The notes beneath the pieces were generated by a model, which saw only the letters and a program-made list of their open reading frames with translations, was not told the origin of the DNA and did not search any database. Of a stretch of DNA of 64,000 nucleotides, positions 39,001-49,900 are shown piece by piece. The stretch is from assembly GCF_018320785.1 (NCBI RefSeq), contig NC_054876.1, positions 23,024,212 through 23,088,211 of the forward strand, written 5' to 3'. The stretch's first letter is position 1; every line of letters starts with the position of its first letter. The DNA comes from Cheilinus undulatus (taxonomy: Eukaryota > Chordata > Actinopteri > Labriformes > Labridae). The translations under genes and the position numbers were made by a program.

Positions 39001-40466
39001 GAATACAGGGCAGCATCAGACCCACCAGAGCTGCTTCAAATGGAAACTGTATTTTTGTTTTGCAAAAAATCATTTGCTCAGACTGCTTTCTCTGTAAAAG
39101 GAGTGAAATCCTGGAAATCTTTACCTGAAACTTATCACAGACTTCACCACCTTTAAGAGAGCTACCAACTCCTGGTCAATTCAGCAACAGAGTTGTACTC
39201 ATGTTTGATTTTCTGTAACACTGTCTCTGTTTAATGTGTTTTTAATTTCTCTACTGTATCCAGTACACTTTTTCCCTTTTAAATCAACTATTTTAGCTTT
39301 TTATTATCATAAAAGCCCTTCTAGGGATGGGTGTTGCAAATTAGTAGTCGCTATAAACTCTATGATACTTGCATGTGATAGCTGTTAACAGTTGTCTATG
39401 TAGACTGTATCTGTCCCTAAAAAAATAACTTTAAATCCCATTGCAAAGTTCTACAACTGCACAGTGCAGCATAGTTTGAAGTATTAAGACTCTTTCAAAT
39501 TTTTAAATTAAAAACCAAACTAAAATTAGTCTTTTTCAAAAAAAAAAAAAAAAAGCTGACAAAATTTAATCCTTTGTCACCTATCTGAGCAACTAAGCTA
39601 CTTATATGTGTGCTGTTAAATTTCCTGAAATTCCGAGGCAGATCACTTGTTGCAACTTTAAAACGACCTCATATTGTCTGTGATGGATATTTTACTTGTT
39701 TGAACAAATATAAGAATAAATGTTTAAATGTTACAAACAAAATTAACATTTTTGTTCTCAGATTGTAATAAATTCCTGGGATAAATATCTGCTAAACATG
39801 TGCAGCTATGTATGGGTTTTTGTTGCTGTTAGTGATGATGGATGGTATAGTAATTGCTGAACTTGATGATTTACTTCTCTGACTACAAGAAAAAAGGAGG
39901 CTTTATTTGGCTTAGTCACACTCATATGCATTGCATACTCATATTCATATATCAAATTAACATTTTCCAGCTTACAGAATAAGGTAAATTGAAATATGAA
40001 TAAAAATGTTGTAGTTAATGGGATACGCCTTACACATATTTGACACCGAAATAAACATATAATTTGACAGAGCTAAATGAAGTTACTGGCTTAGTCATTA
40101 TTGACATGACTTAAGGAGTTCTCTGATTTAATACCCAGTTTGGACAGGAAGGAAGTAAACCAAACTAGGAAGATTTATTTTTAAATTATCATTAAAAAAA
40201 ATGATCTCAATCATTGTTTCAAGTCCAGTAAATTAAACACATCCGAGGCAGTCTTAAAACTTTTTTAAGTTGAAAAAAACACAATAACAGAATGAAAAAG
40301 AAGAACCACATAGTTATTTAGAAAGTAATGACAAAAAGACACTCACCGATGAGGGGACGAGTAGTGGCAGAAGAAGGAGCAAAATAGGAGTGAGAATAAT
40401 GATGAAGTAGTTTCTGTGGTACCATAGCCATAACAAAAAATTTTTGAAACATGAATCAGAACCCAT
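26990..40466 (-). CDS. slc13a2: Sodium/dicarboxylate cotransporter, SLC13 family (NaDC1-like)
   Basis: Twelve exons, in transcript order: 40466-40347, 36843-36715, 34902-34766, 34030-33768, 33685-33508, 33400-33278, 32473-32264, 32007-31907, 31769-31654, 31056-30895, 30762-30625 and 27121-26990 (stop TAA). All junctions are GT-AG and the frame is continuous for 602 codons, close to the roughly 590 of mammalian NaDC1. The family is a plasma-membrane Na+-coupled importer of succinate, citrate and other Krebs-cycle intermediates, mainly in kidney and gut. Hallmarks are an N-terminal hydrophobic helix ([16 protein letters not shown]), [15 protein letters not shown], a first Na+-motif region [13 protein letters not shown], a charged loop in exon 4, [12 protein letters not shown], a second motif region [15 protein letters not shown], and the signature [15 protein letters not shown]. 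The start ATG is the first in-frame Met before the helix. SLC13A3 and SLC13A5 are close relatives; placement beside unc119, vtn and sebox favours slc13a2. The large introns hold transposons. Confidence 0.93.
27330..29780 (+). mobile_element. Penelope-like retroelement, decayed, antisense in slc13a2 last intron
   Basis: The plus strand shows the order expected of a Penelope-like element. A charged N-terminal frame is at 27490-27741. The reverse-transcriptase entry block is [17 protein letters not shown] at 28138-28190, followed by [11 protein letters not shown] and [17 protein letters not shown]. Next come [20 protein letters not shown] and the catalytic [11 protein letters not shown] at about 28890, then FLDFTI. 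Near 29401-29500 is the [13 protein letters not shown] / [12 protein letters not shown] linker. Stops and frameshifts separate the blocks (28169-28568, 28759-29040 and later frames). No GIY-YIG endonuclease was recognised downstream. The assignment rests on the IDD-type active site and these flanking blocks. Confidence 0.75.
29880..30165. repeat. GCTA-rich degenerate simple repeat
   Basis: Dense irregular alternation of AGCTAA, TAGCTT, TAGCTA and ATGTAGC units, for example GCTTTAGCTATGTTTGC appearing twice. Similar patches lie at 22990-23120 and 43170-43475. Non-coding, in the last intron of slc13a2. Confidence 0.6.
30239..30495. repeat. Partial copy of palindromic hAT-type MITE
   Basis: Starts TAACCTGACACGCCAGATGG and runs through GGCCAATCAGAGCAACCAATC, TGACGTAGCCGC and ACATGTCAGTACATGACTTT. 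It matches the left arm and centre of the copy at 49525-49998; the right arm is absent. It ends about 130 bases from slc13a2 exon 11. Confidence 0.6.
34165..34400. repeat. Degenerate copy of the same palindromic MITE family
   Basis: Shares GATGAACGTTCTGTCTGTC, GGGCCAATCAAAACGAC and GGCACGCGCAGC with the other copies. Both ends are eroded. It lies in the slc13a2 intron between exons 3 and 4. Confidence 0.45.
35793..35974. mobile_element. Short palindromic MITE (about 180 bp)
   Basis: Two arms of about 50 bases are inverted copies: TATGTTTGGTAGATTATTTC on the left and GAAATAATCTACCAAACATA on the right, extending outward to ACTTAGTACAAAAAGTAAG and CTTACTTTTTGTGCTAGGT. The centre is about 70 bases. 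Located in the slc13a2 intron between exons 2 and 3. Confidence 0.6.
36030..36100. repeat. AT microsatellite flanked by poly-A and poly-T
   Basis: An (AT)n tract joined to an A-run and followed by a T-run. The whole is nearly self-complementary. Confidence 0.8.
36174..36222. repeat. Inverted repeat
   Basis: TTGAAATGAGATGT and ACATCTCATTTCAA form a perfect 14-base stem with a loop of about 20 bases. It may be the end of another small MITE or part of a larger element with the palindrome at 35793-35974. Confidence 0.5.
38930..39215 (+). mobile_element. LINE (L2/CR1-type) ORF2 C-terminal remnant
   Basis: The plus-strand frame [20 protein letters not shown], then [11 protein letters not shown], with [20 protein letters not shown] picked up in another frame, matches the C-terminal end of fish L2/CR1-like ORF2 proteins. 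A frameshift separates the parts. Only about 90 codons remain, in intron 1 of slc13a2. Confidence 0.6.
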
Positions 40467-41269
40467 AATTGAAAAGCTTTAGAAATATAACCAAGTGAAC
40501 TATGAGTGGCAGCTGACCAACACCACCTTGTCCAGGTGAAATAAAAGAGGTGATAACTAGTAAAAAATGAACACCCACAAGTAAGCCAACTTTAAAACTT
40601 CAACAGGACAAGTTAAAAGGAAGTGCTCCTCAGGGTACCACTGAGGAAAAGAGACTAACATGACTGCTATCCACTCTATTTTTATCTCTCGTGGCACATC
40701 AAACATTAACTCAACGCTACAGACCACAATCCCTGGCAGAGGGGTAAATGAAGCTGTTATGAAAGAGGAGCCCAACAGTGAAGGTTAGAGGAGGTGGAGG
40801 GATTGAGAGATGAGGAGAAAGATAACCGAACAACAGACAGGTTTATCATAAAGAAGTGCTGTTTTGTTAGGTTTAACCAAAGGTCAGCTGCTGTGCAGGT
40901 TGCCGGCTGACTTAAAAGAACTCTGCCACTTTGACTCTGCTGCTACAGAAGATTCACTTTCTCCTACAGGTTTGATTAAAACATTTTTGAGAAGAGCAAA
41001 CATATTGATAAGGCTAACATGCTGGAAAACATTTATTACAACTTTTTAATATAAAATGGTGTCATACATTAAGGAATAGTGGAAAACACAAAACCTGCAG
41101 GCAAGGCATTTTTTTAGCTCATGTTGACAATGTGAATGGGTCAACTTAATGAAATCATTTGAGAAGAAATGTCAGACATCATAGCTAATCCATGATCTAT
41201 GCAAACGTAGACGTGCAAGAAAATAAAAAAAAGAAGCAACTGAAATGACTTTACGGAGAAGAAATGAAA

Positions 41270-41465
41270 TCATGGCATGGAAAAGGTGAAAATTGGCAAA
41301 AATGGGCATGAAAATGGTGAAAAGCTGTTAAAAAGTCATAAAAAAATGGTTTCAAGTGGCAAAAATTGGTAAAAGAAAAAGACAAAAAAAAGTTCTACAG
41401 GCAAAAATGGAAATAGGGGAAAAATGTGGCAAAAATTGGCATAATCAGTGATGAACAGGTGTTAA
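41270..41465. repeat. Degenerate repeat of GGCAAAAATGG-type units
   Basis: Loosely repeated units such as AATTGGCAAAAATGGGC, GGTGAAAAG and GTGGCAAAAATTGG. The reverse complement of this pattern (GCCACTTTT, ACCATTTT) fills 63050-63370. Confidence 0.5.
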
Positions 41466-41959
41466 AAAGAGGCATAAGTAATTTGAACATAAGAAACTAA
41501 TCATAACTCGACACAAATGAAGTAACGGGCAGCTTGGATGCTAGCAACAGCAAATGGATTTTCCAGACTGTCATCAGGCAAATCTATCTTACTAAGTTCC
41601 AAACTACAACTTTTGTGCCGGACCAATCAGCGACATTTGAGGAGAATGAGGCGGTAGCGACAGGCAGGGTTAAGTTGTACTGTGAGCCGTTAGCAATGGC
41701 TGCGTCCAGCAGTTAGCTCAGATGTAGCTATAGTGTGGCGTCAGTTTTATAAAGAGCAAAGAACAGCACCGAAAGCTTATGATGGCACTAAACATGTTTT
41801 CACTCTTCTGCTGACCTGCTTTGGCATGAGTTTGTGGCCGTTGGATGGCAGTTGGTGGAGCGATTAGCTCGGATGTAGCCACAGCAGCCACACTGAAGCT
41901 TTTCATGACAGCATGAGTTAGCTTGGATGTCGCTGTAGAAGAGTGGCAGTTTAGTCAGA

Positions 41960-42140
41960 CCTCAACCACATTCCTTTTTAAAAAGCTTTTGAAAGCTTCA
42001 TTGTCTTTTGCCCGCTCTGATTGGCCCGTCATAATTGTGACAGACAGAACCTTCATCCAATCACCTTCTAAGAATGTTTTTGAGAAGTCCTGCCCTTCTT
42101 AAACGCTTCGTACAGAAGGTTTACCAAATGAACGTGAAAC
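41960..42140. repeat. Fragment of the palindromic hAT-type MITE family
   Basis: Shares CTCTGATTGGCCCGTC, GACAGACAGAACCTTCATCC and TTTACCAAATGAACGTG with the right arm of the copy at 49525-49998. The outer end is lost. Confidence 0.45.
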
Positions 42141-42304
42141 ATATCCATGCAATGGATATGAAACAGTGTATCCAGTATGTCAGGATAAAAAAGCAACCAG
42201 CACAAGAAGCCAAAAGTGCTTATGCAGTTCTGTTTCAGGTGATAGTCCAATGAAGGCTTGAATTCATCTCTACAGACTGACATCCCACAAGAGTACAACT
42301 CATG

Positions 42305-42336
42305 TGGGATGCCAGTCTATAGAGACTGGCATCCCA
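42305..42336. repeat. Perfect 14-bp hairpin
   Basis: TGGGATGCCAGTCT and AGACTGGCATCCCA are exact reverse complements around the loop ATAG. A third, imperfect copy (GACTGACATCCCACA) lies just upstream at about 42277. There is no T-run or gene end nearby to suggest a terminator. Confidence 0.7.
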
Positions 42337-43169
42337 TGCTACAGTGTCTTCTCTGAACTCATACTCAATGAAAGAGGTTACCTCTAACTCTACCAAATGA
42401 CCGGGCAATTTAGTAGTACTGGTGGTTGCTCCCAGAGTAGTGACATTGTTTAAAGATGGCCAAAAGATTTGGAAAATGTGTGAGCATTGATAAAGGATAA
42501 ATAGGACAGTGAGGATGGTTATGATGAAAAGGTCAATCAGGGAGAACTGCTTTGATACTGTGAGTAATTTTGTTTAAATCAAACTATTTAACTGGAAAAA
42601 CCTAATTGAAATTGAAAATCTTTTTTCAAGATGGACAGCACAGTTAAAGTTTCTAACAAACAATGAGCAGCCATACAATCATACATGAGGTACATGAAAA
42701 AATATGCAGTATGTTTTAACAAGTAAAAAGCATGTATTTAGCAAATTCACCAAGAATTAGAAATATATTCGGCAAAACATCTACAACCAGAAGTGTCTGC
42801 CCCCCTGTCCCCTAACTTCCTCTTACAAATATCCAGTAAGAGCTGCTCATTCAGTTCTGTGACTCCTTCCAAGCAAAGGGAGCAGTTGTGACCTTTGGAT
42901 CAGATGGTAAGAAAAGTTCCTGGTATCAAAGATTATAAAATCCTGTACTCTTCTGACTAATGTAGGTCAGAAGGTATGAAGGAAATAGACATAAAATATC
43001 CTCGCAAATAAGAATATGCCAGTGTTTCACTCATCCAGTCTGGTTACGTTCATGAAATAACCACATTGCTTATGTTAGAGACTAAGCAACCGTTCATAAA
43101 GAAAACAGAAAGCAGCCCCATATCTAAACTGGGATTAAATTCTGTGCAGTAGACCAGTTTTAGAAGTAG

Positions 43170-43475
43170 TTACACTAGCGGTTGCTCGCTTTAGCTTTGT
43201 TAGCATTAGCTAAAGCTAACATAGCTTCGCTAACTAGTTAATGTTACTTTTTAGGCCAATATAGCTACATGAGATAACAAAGCTAAAACGAGCCACTGTT
43301 CGCGTAACTACTTCTAAAGGTCTAATGCATATCTAACTTAGCTTTGTTTTCTTTATCTTTAAGGCAGCTATTTAAAGGCTATGATAGTTACGAAGCTACA
43401 GTACCTACGTAGATAACGCGAAGTCATTAGCTTTGAATTTAGCTAAATAATTACATTAGCTACTAGCTAACATGG
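43170..43475. repeat. GCTA-rich degenerate simple repeat
   Basis: Irregular units including TTAGCTAAAGCTAACATAGC and ATTAGCTACTAGCTAAC. Also contains inverted pieces (TTTTAGAAGTAGTTAC and GTAACTACTTCTAAA) that frame about 160 bases. Confidence 0.55.
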
Positions 43476-46400
43476 ATTTAACATTTGCTCTTTTCCCGTT
43501 AGCACGCTGACTAACTCAGACTGTCCTGGGTTTTGTTACTAGGGAAAATAGATACTGCACTATGAGATTTTGAGTAGGGCTTGATCAGTTAAGGGTATCA
43601 GCATTTTATTTCACAGATAACTGATATGTTAATACATTTAAAGATATGCTCCTTTGACATCACTGCTAGGTTTTTCTTCCTCTTTGGCTTTGTTTTCACT
43701 CCCAGCAGTCTCGCCTAAAGCCCCTCCCACAACACTATCTAAAAGGCTACATGTCCCACAACTGCCAGCCAATCAACACTGAGTCCTGGGTGGAACTGAC
43801 ACAGGGAGAGTATGGCATCATTTCATGTTTTCCTGCTGCCACTGTGATGCTCAGTGTATTTTTTCATATCAGCAGAGCTAGTGCTAAACTGTTTAATTTC
43901 CTTATTTTTTTCCTATGCAATTTCACTTTAGTTACATTAAACACATTATAATTGTCATAATAAAAGCATATCTGTTCTAAATATCCATCATCTGTCTCAT
44001 GAACTATTAACAATTGTATTGGTGGCCATGAAAAAAACAATACATTTTTGAGCATTGTTTTTCTTTAATTGGTAAATATCTGTGATCTCAGAATTTACTA
44101 TCTCTGATATCTACTTGAAGCATGGGTACTTAAAATCCGGACAGTTTAAGTTTTATCATTAAAATGTTGGCCAGGATTATGAAAGGGTGACATAAAATAT
44201 CTTTTATTAGTCTGTCATGAATGAATGTTTCCAAGCATCATATTTAGGACTTTACACAGAAACATTTGACAGTGTCGTGGTTTTATGACTTGTTCCTGAA
44301 TGTGAGATAAGACCAAGAACAGGCTCAATTAGGTCATAAACACACTCTGTATTAAATCCAATCATGTTGTTAAGGAAAGGATGTGTGGTCACCAATCTGT
44401 ACATAAGTTCACTACGCAGTGTACATATATGAATGTTTAGGAAATACATTCAAATGATTTTTCACATTATCTATTCCAATTATTTTTCCCAATCCTATTT
44501 TATTTAAAACACTCTATCAGACATCTTTGAATATCCCAAATAAAAATATTTTTCTGGATAACAGAGTGAACTGGCCTTTAACTGAACCAAAGTTGCATGT
44601 GAACAGGCTTGATCAAAAACAGGGCTTAATCTGCTCATTACTAACCACCAATGATAAGATCATCAAATGCTTTCAAGATTTTTGGAAAACAAGGAATAAA
44701 AATGACAAGCTTGAATACTGAATCCTCATAAAGCCTCAAAGTGAAGAATCATTCTGAGCCTTACTCTGTGGTTATACAGATTTATGACAAACACTGTAAC
44801 AGAGCATGGTTTATAAGGAAAAGCTCAAAGGTTTCTGCGATCATGCAGCTCTGAAAGCTGGCCTCCTATTCACCAGGGGAGCTGACTTTTTCAATGACTG
44901 GATTAATATTTCACTCACTGTAAGAGGACCTCTCAATAAAGCAATTTGAAATATATATATTCATAAGCAGATGAGCTCCTCACAGTAATTCAGTCGAAAG
45001 ACATAATTAAGAATCAACTGTACATTTTGCTGCTTAATCTCAAATAAAAATAGATCCAAATAAAGGCATTTATCTGATCCTTCTGCTCTCTGAAGTTATC
45101 ATAGTCAGACTTATTAACTGACAGCTTTGACAGATATGGTAGCAGCCCAATCAGAGTATCCCCACTTACTGATACTGAGAAGCAAAGTCCAACTGCTCAT
45201 ATAGTCTGTCCCCAGCAGGTTTTATTGACTGTTGTCACTGCACTTTGTTAAGACCAACACAGCAAACACACATGTAAACACTGGCTTCATTCATGGTTAA
45301 TTCACTGCTGCATAGATCCTGTGGTACAGCGGCTGAGAAAGAAAATGGCTTGGCTTTGGTGAAAACAGCTTACAATAAGAAAAAGGTGCCGCATATCCAT
45401 AATGTTTTCTGTGTGTTTTTGACTTTGTATTGTTCGTGTATGCTAATTTCAGTCAGAAGAGACTCAATATGATTTTAACGATAATTCCTTTTAGAAATCT
45501 TTATGACAGAGAATGTGCAAAGTCTTTGGCGATTAGACTACATCATGATGACTTCATGAACTTGAAAGGGTAGTGAAGCAAACGGCAGGAATAGGATACC
45601 CCCCCCCCCATGGACACTGGTGGTGTTGATGAGGGATGCAGGATCCAATGAAGATTGGACTTCGAAAAAGCTGGACCAGGAACCCATGAGGTGGCTTGGA
45701 GGAGGGAGGAGACTGAGGTATGCAGGATGGGATGAGCAGTAGACCAGGAAGGATCTGGACTAAATGCTGATAAAAATGAATGGAGGTGGCTGGGGTGGAG
45801 GAGGGTTGCACATCCACACTGAAACAACAGGTTGACTTTGAAAGAGTAAGTGACAGATTTGAAAAAATGACAGGCTGTGGCAGAATCTGATTAGTTGAGT
45901 ACTTAAAAGTGAACACCCATAATCAGCTGATCACCAGAGGAGTAAAGAATAGATGGAAGGAGAGATATAATCGAGCAGTGACTGTCTTCCTGCTTGAACT
46001 TTTGCTGAGCTCCATTTGATGTTAAGTCAGTTGTTTTCTGCTTCTTGCAGCTTGTTCTGATCATGTTGCAGTCTGTTTCAGTCATTGCATGTGCTTTGAA
46101 ATTGCATTGTTTTTTTTAAATGTTGCACTTTTTGTCCTCATGTACATCATTTTAACCCAGGACCAGACATGCCTGTTTGTTAGCAACATCAACCACAGCA
46201 TCACTTTCTCTGCCTTGTTCTGACCATGCATGTTTATCCTTTGTGCCTCTCCATGGAGATGAATATGATCATGAAGTCTGAAATCCTCCTGCTGGTCTTG
46301 ATATTAAAGATTCATTCATTTTTATCTTGCTGTATCTCTGTTAACATACCACTGTGGCTATCAGGGTTAAATTTGGAAGAGGGCACTGTGTTTGCTTTAG

Positions 46401-46749
46401 GGTTATTTTTTTACAGCAGGGATCAATAGAGGAAAAAATGTTGCTCTGGTTACACAATCTTTGATTCCCATTCAGCCACTAAGACAAACTTCATTTATTA
46501 GTAAATATGAATAGAACTGACGGGAAGATACTCTTCTTCAGCTTCAAGTCTAGTAGGTAATTTCACATTTTTACAACTCTCAATCCACAAGCTCAACAGA
46601 CCAGAAATACAACATTTATTCCATCACATTTCTCAATTAATGAACTTTCCATATAATCATAAAGTCAATGAGTATACACTGTTCCTTGAAGTGACCTTGT
46701 TCATTTTAGGATGTTTTTTTATGGGGCACACATGTCATAGATCAGCCGC

Positions 46750-46985
46750 CACAGTTTAATCATTATCACAGCCCACTGCTGACCAATCAGGACAGCAGAT
46801 GCCCGGGGGTCAACAGCTTCTGAAAAATATTTATTGATCATCTTTACACAATCCTGGACCCCTAAGTGGGACAGTCAGATCAAACTCACACAACTCCCTG
46901 GTGGAAACAGGCAGAGACATTCTAGGTTTGATTTAGTCTGGGATAAGAGTTAACATTTGAAGTGAAAATACTTCTGTGAGTCGAC
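46750..46985 (+). promoter_or_regulatory. vtn: Putative vtn promoter region
   Basis: The 240 bases before the vtn start contain TTTAATCATTATC at about 46755, two mismatches from the HNF1 palindrome, and TATTTATTGATC at about 46829, resembling a FOXA (HNF3) site. Both fit a liver-expressed gene. No TATA box was seen. These are weak motif matches, not proof of binding. Confidence 0.25.
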
Positions 46986-49900
46986 ATGAAGCCAGCAGTG
47001 GTTCTGCTGGGCCTCGTCCTGCTGCTGGACACCACCTTTTCTGCTGAGGGTAAGTCTCCTTTATGGTCTGTTTGAAAGCTAAGGGAAAAAATGACAGCAA
47101 ATTAAACTAATTGCTGATACAGTCCATAAGTATCAAATGCAACTAAAATAAACAGAAATTTGCAGTTTTTCAAATAGCGATTGTTATTGATTGATATATA
47201 TGAATTTCACAAGGTTAGGTTTTCAATATATAAAATCTATCGCACTGTAAAAAAAGAATTGTGAAATGTCACAAACTTATCTTTAAAGTTACTGATCTTA
47301 TTTTACTACTGTATTCTTTTTCTCACAGTGTATCTGAACAGAAGAAAATGTGTTACTTTGTTTATTCTGCCAATGAAAATGCCAGATTTAAAGCTTTAAA
47401 ACGGTTTAAAATTGACCCTATGTAGACAGTAATATTCTAATTTTGGAAAATATATTGTTTAAAAAACATGACATGACAAACCTTGACTAAAGAGAAGGTG
47501 AGAGAAAACTAGTATTCAATATTACAAATGATATTCAAACTACCCGGTATTCTGAATTTGGATTGTTATAGCTATATTTATCATGTGTAGGTGTGAAACT
47601 GAAGTTTTCATTTCTGTCTGTCAAACAGGGATTTAACAGACTTGGAGATTCTTCTTCCTCTTGTGCTCCTCTTTCTTTTGGGGTCCCCCAAGGTTCTACT
47701 TTGGGCCCCCTCTTACTCACAGTTTAAGTGCTACCCCTAGGGTAATCCCTGCATAAGCACAGCAGAGTTTCATCGTTATGCAGATGACAATCCGCTCTAT
47801 GGCCCCATTAAAACCTGGTACAACTGATCTTTACAAAATCACGTCATGTCTGGTAGAAATGTATTATTGAATATCAAAAGATTTTACCAACAACCCAGAT
47901 ATGAAGAGTTTGTAAATGTCCCCTCTGGCCCCTGTGCTGGCTACATTAAAAATCAGTCCCCTGGTCTGGATTAACTATCTTGCAATGCTTGAAAAAGGGT
48001 CATTTTGACTCAGACCTATCTTTGATAGCCAAAGTTATGCAGTCCTGATTTGCTCAGCTCTGACAAAAATCAGACCATCAGTTTCTTGACTTAAAAAGCC
48101 ATCCATACTTTACTTCTTCAAGACTCAACCATCAGAGTGGACTTTATTTCAGCATCAGCGAGCTTCACAGAATCAAAGTTTAGACAGTATTTGATGTTTT
48201 TTAAGTGTTGTTCCTTTTTAAAATGTGCCAGTGCTTTTACTTTAATGTTCATTTAAATGCAGTTCTTACTTTAGTAACACAGCTGAGCCCTTCTCATAGT
48301 ATTGTTAACTTTATGATAAAGTTTGAACATGCCATTTTACTCTGCAATGAACTGCATTTCCACAGAGTCCTGTTTGAACCGCTGTGGCTCCTTTGACCCA
48401 CAGAGGAAATGTCAGTGCGACTCCATGTGTGTGTACTACGGGAGCTGCTGTGCTGACTTTGACGCCCTTTGTCCCAAAAAAGGTTAGAGCAATTATTACA
48501 AATGTATTTCCACACAATACAAACTACATTACTGAACAAATGACTTGTATTTGAATGAAAGAATATACAGTGCTTAACAAATTTATTAGACCACCTGTCA
48601 TATTTTCTCAAAGACCATCCAGCATCATGAAGTGCTTTAATGCCGACTCTTTCATTTTCAGTGAGCTCTCCATGTTTTACCATTTTGAACAGGAATGAGG
48701 AATTTCAAACTGAATTCACCCAAATTTGAGCCGGCTCACTGGGCTTCTCTGAGAAGTCAGAAATCAATCAAGCATAACATTCAACCACTAAAACTCATTT
48801 TTCTCTTCAGGAATGCAAGTAAATAACCATAATTTGACATATTAATCAAGAAATATTAATGTGCTTTACTATTTTTTCAGTTTTTATAAATCAGTAAATT
48901 TGAAAATTCATGGATAGCAATAATAATTATATTTTAGCATTAAAAATATCATTTTGGTTAAAGAGCTTCTACATATTGGTGTATTAACCATTGCAGCAAC
49001 ATAGAAAATGATTTTGGTAATTACCAATGCTGTTAATTTAGGGCAGCTGTGGCATAAACCTTACTTTGGTTAGGGTTAGGGTGGTCTAATACATTTGTTA
49101 AGCACTGTATTTGTGCTGAAACTTGGGAATAAGTTTCTTCTGTTGTGCCTCAGTTGCCCGTGGCGACACCTTTGAGGAAGCAGAGGAAGTACCAGAAGCG
49201 CTGACAAATATCAACACTACAACTATCACACCAACCTTTGCCACAACTACTCCAGCCCCTTCTCTAACCACCGCCATGCAACAGCCCACACCACCTGTAG
49301 ATGCTAATGCTGCACCCTGCAGCGGTCGCCCTTTTGATGCTTTTTTGCAGCTGAAGAATGGGTCCATTTATGCATTTAGAGGTAAACTTGGTCATTATTG
49401 TGCTACATATTTATGGCCTTGGTTCTGTTTATTTCTCTGCTGTAGGTTTGATGAACTGTGTCGGTACTTCTAGCACTAAATCTACTCAGGAGTCTCACAA
49501 ATGTTTCCAAATAGTGTTTTGAGCTAACCTGGCACGCCAGATGGATTTGCTTCACACATCCATCTGGAAAACCACTCATAGACAGCTTTTGTGAAAGGGC
49601 AGAGGCTTTGAAAAAAAACTTGAAGGGTGATTGGTTGAATGTTCTGTCCGTCACATCTTTATGGGCCAATCAGAGGATCAAAACATGACGTAGCCCAAAA
49701 CAGAGCTGCACCCCTACCAAAGGAGTAAACTCCATAAAGAACTTCATAACGCAGTGAACCATGGCGAGTGTAGACATGTCAGCACACGACTTTTGTCGTT
49801 TTTGAAACAAAACAAGTAAATGCTGTTCTTTGTTTTTCTTTTAACAAAGAAATGTTGCTCGGTTTGGGGCTACGTCATGTGTTTTGTTACTCTGATTGGC

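Larger units (their letters stand above)
40467..46745. other. Intergenic region between divergent slc13a2 and vtn
   Basis: About 6.3 kb with no supported gene. It contains the G/A-rich array at 41270-41465, a MITE fragment at 41960-42140, a hairpin at 42305-42336 and a GCTA-rich patch at 43170-43475. A C-run lies at about 45600-45609. The minus-strand frames at 45543-45916 are proline/serine-rich only because of repetitive base composition. Confidence 0.5.

Noticed and set aside
45543-45916. Overlapping minus-strand frames of 94 and 120 codons rich in Ser and Pro
   Set aside because: Two frames open at once over G/A-rich sequence with a C-run; no splice sites, no recognisable domain.
48294-48517. 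Minus-strand frames over vtn exon 2
   Set aside because: Antisense shadows of the cysteine-rich somatomedin B exon, joined by chance to the transposase remnant next to it.
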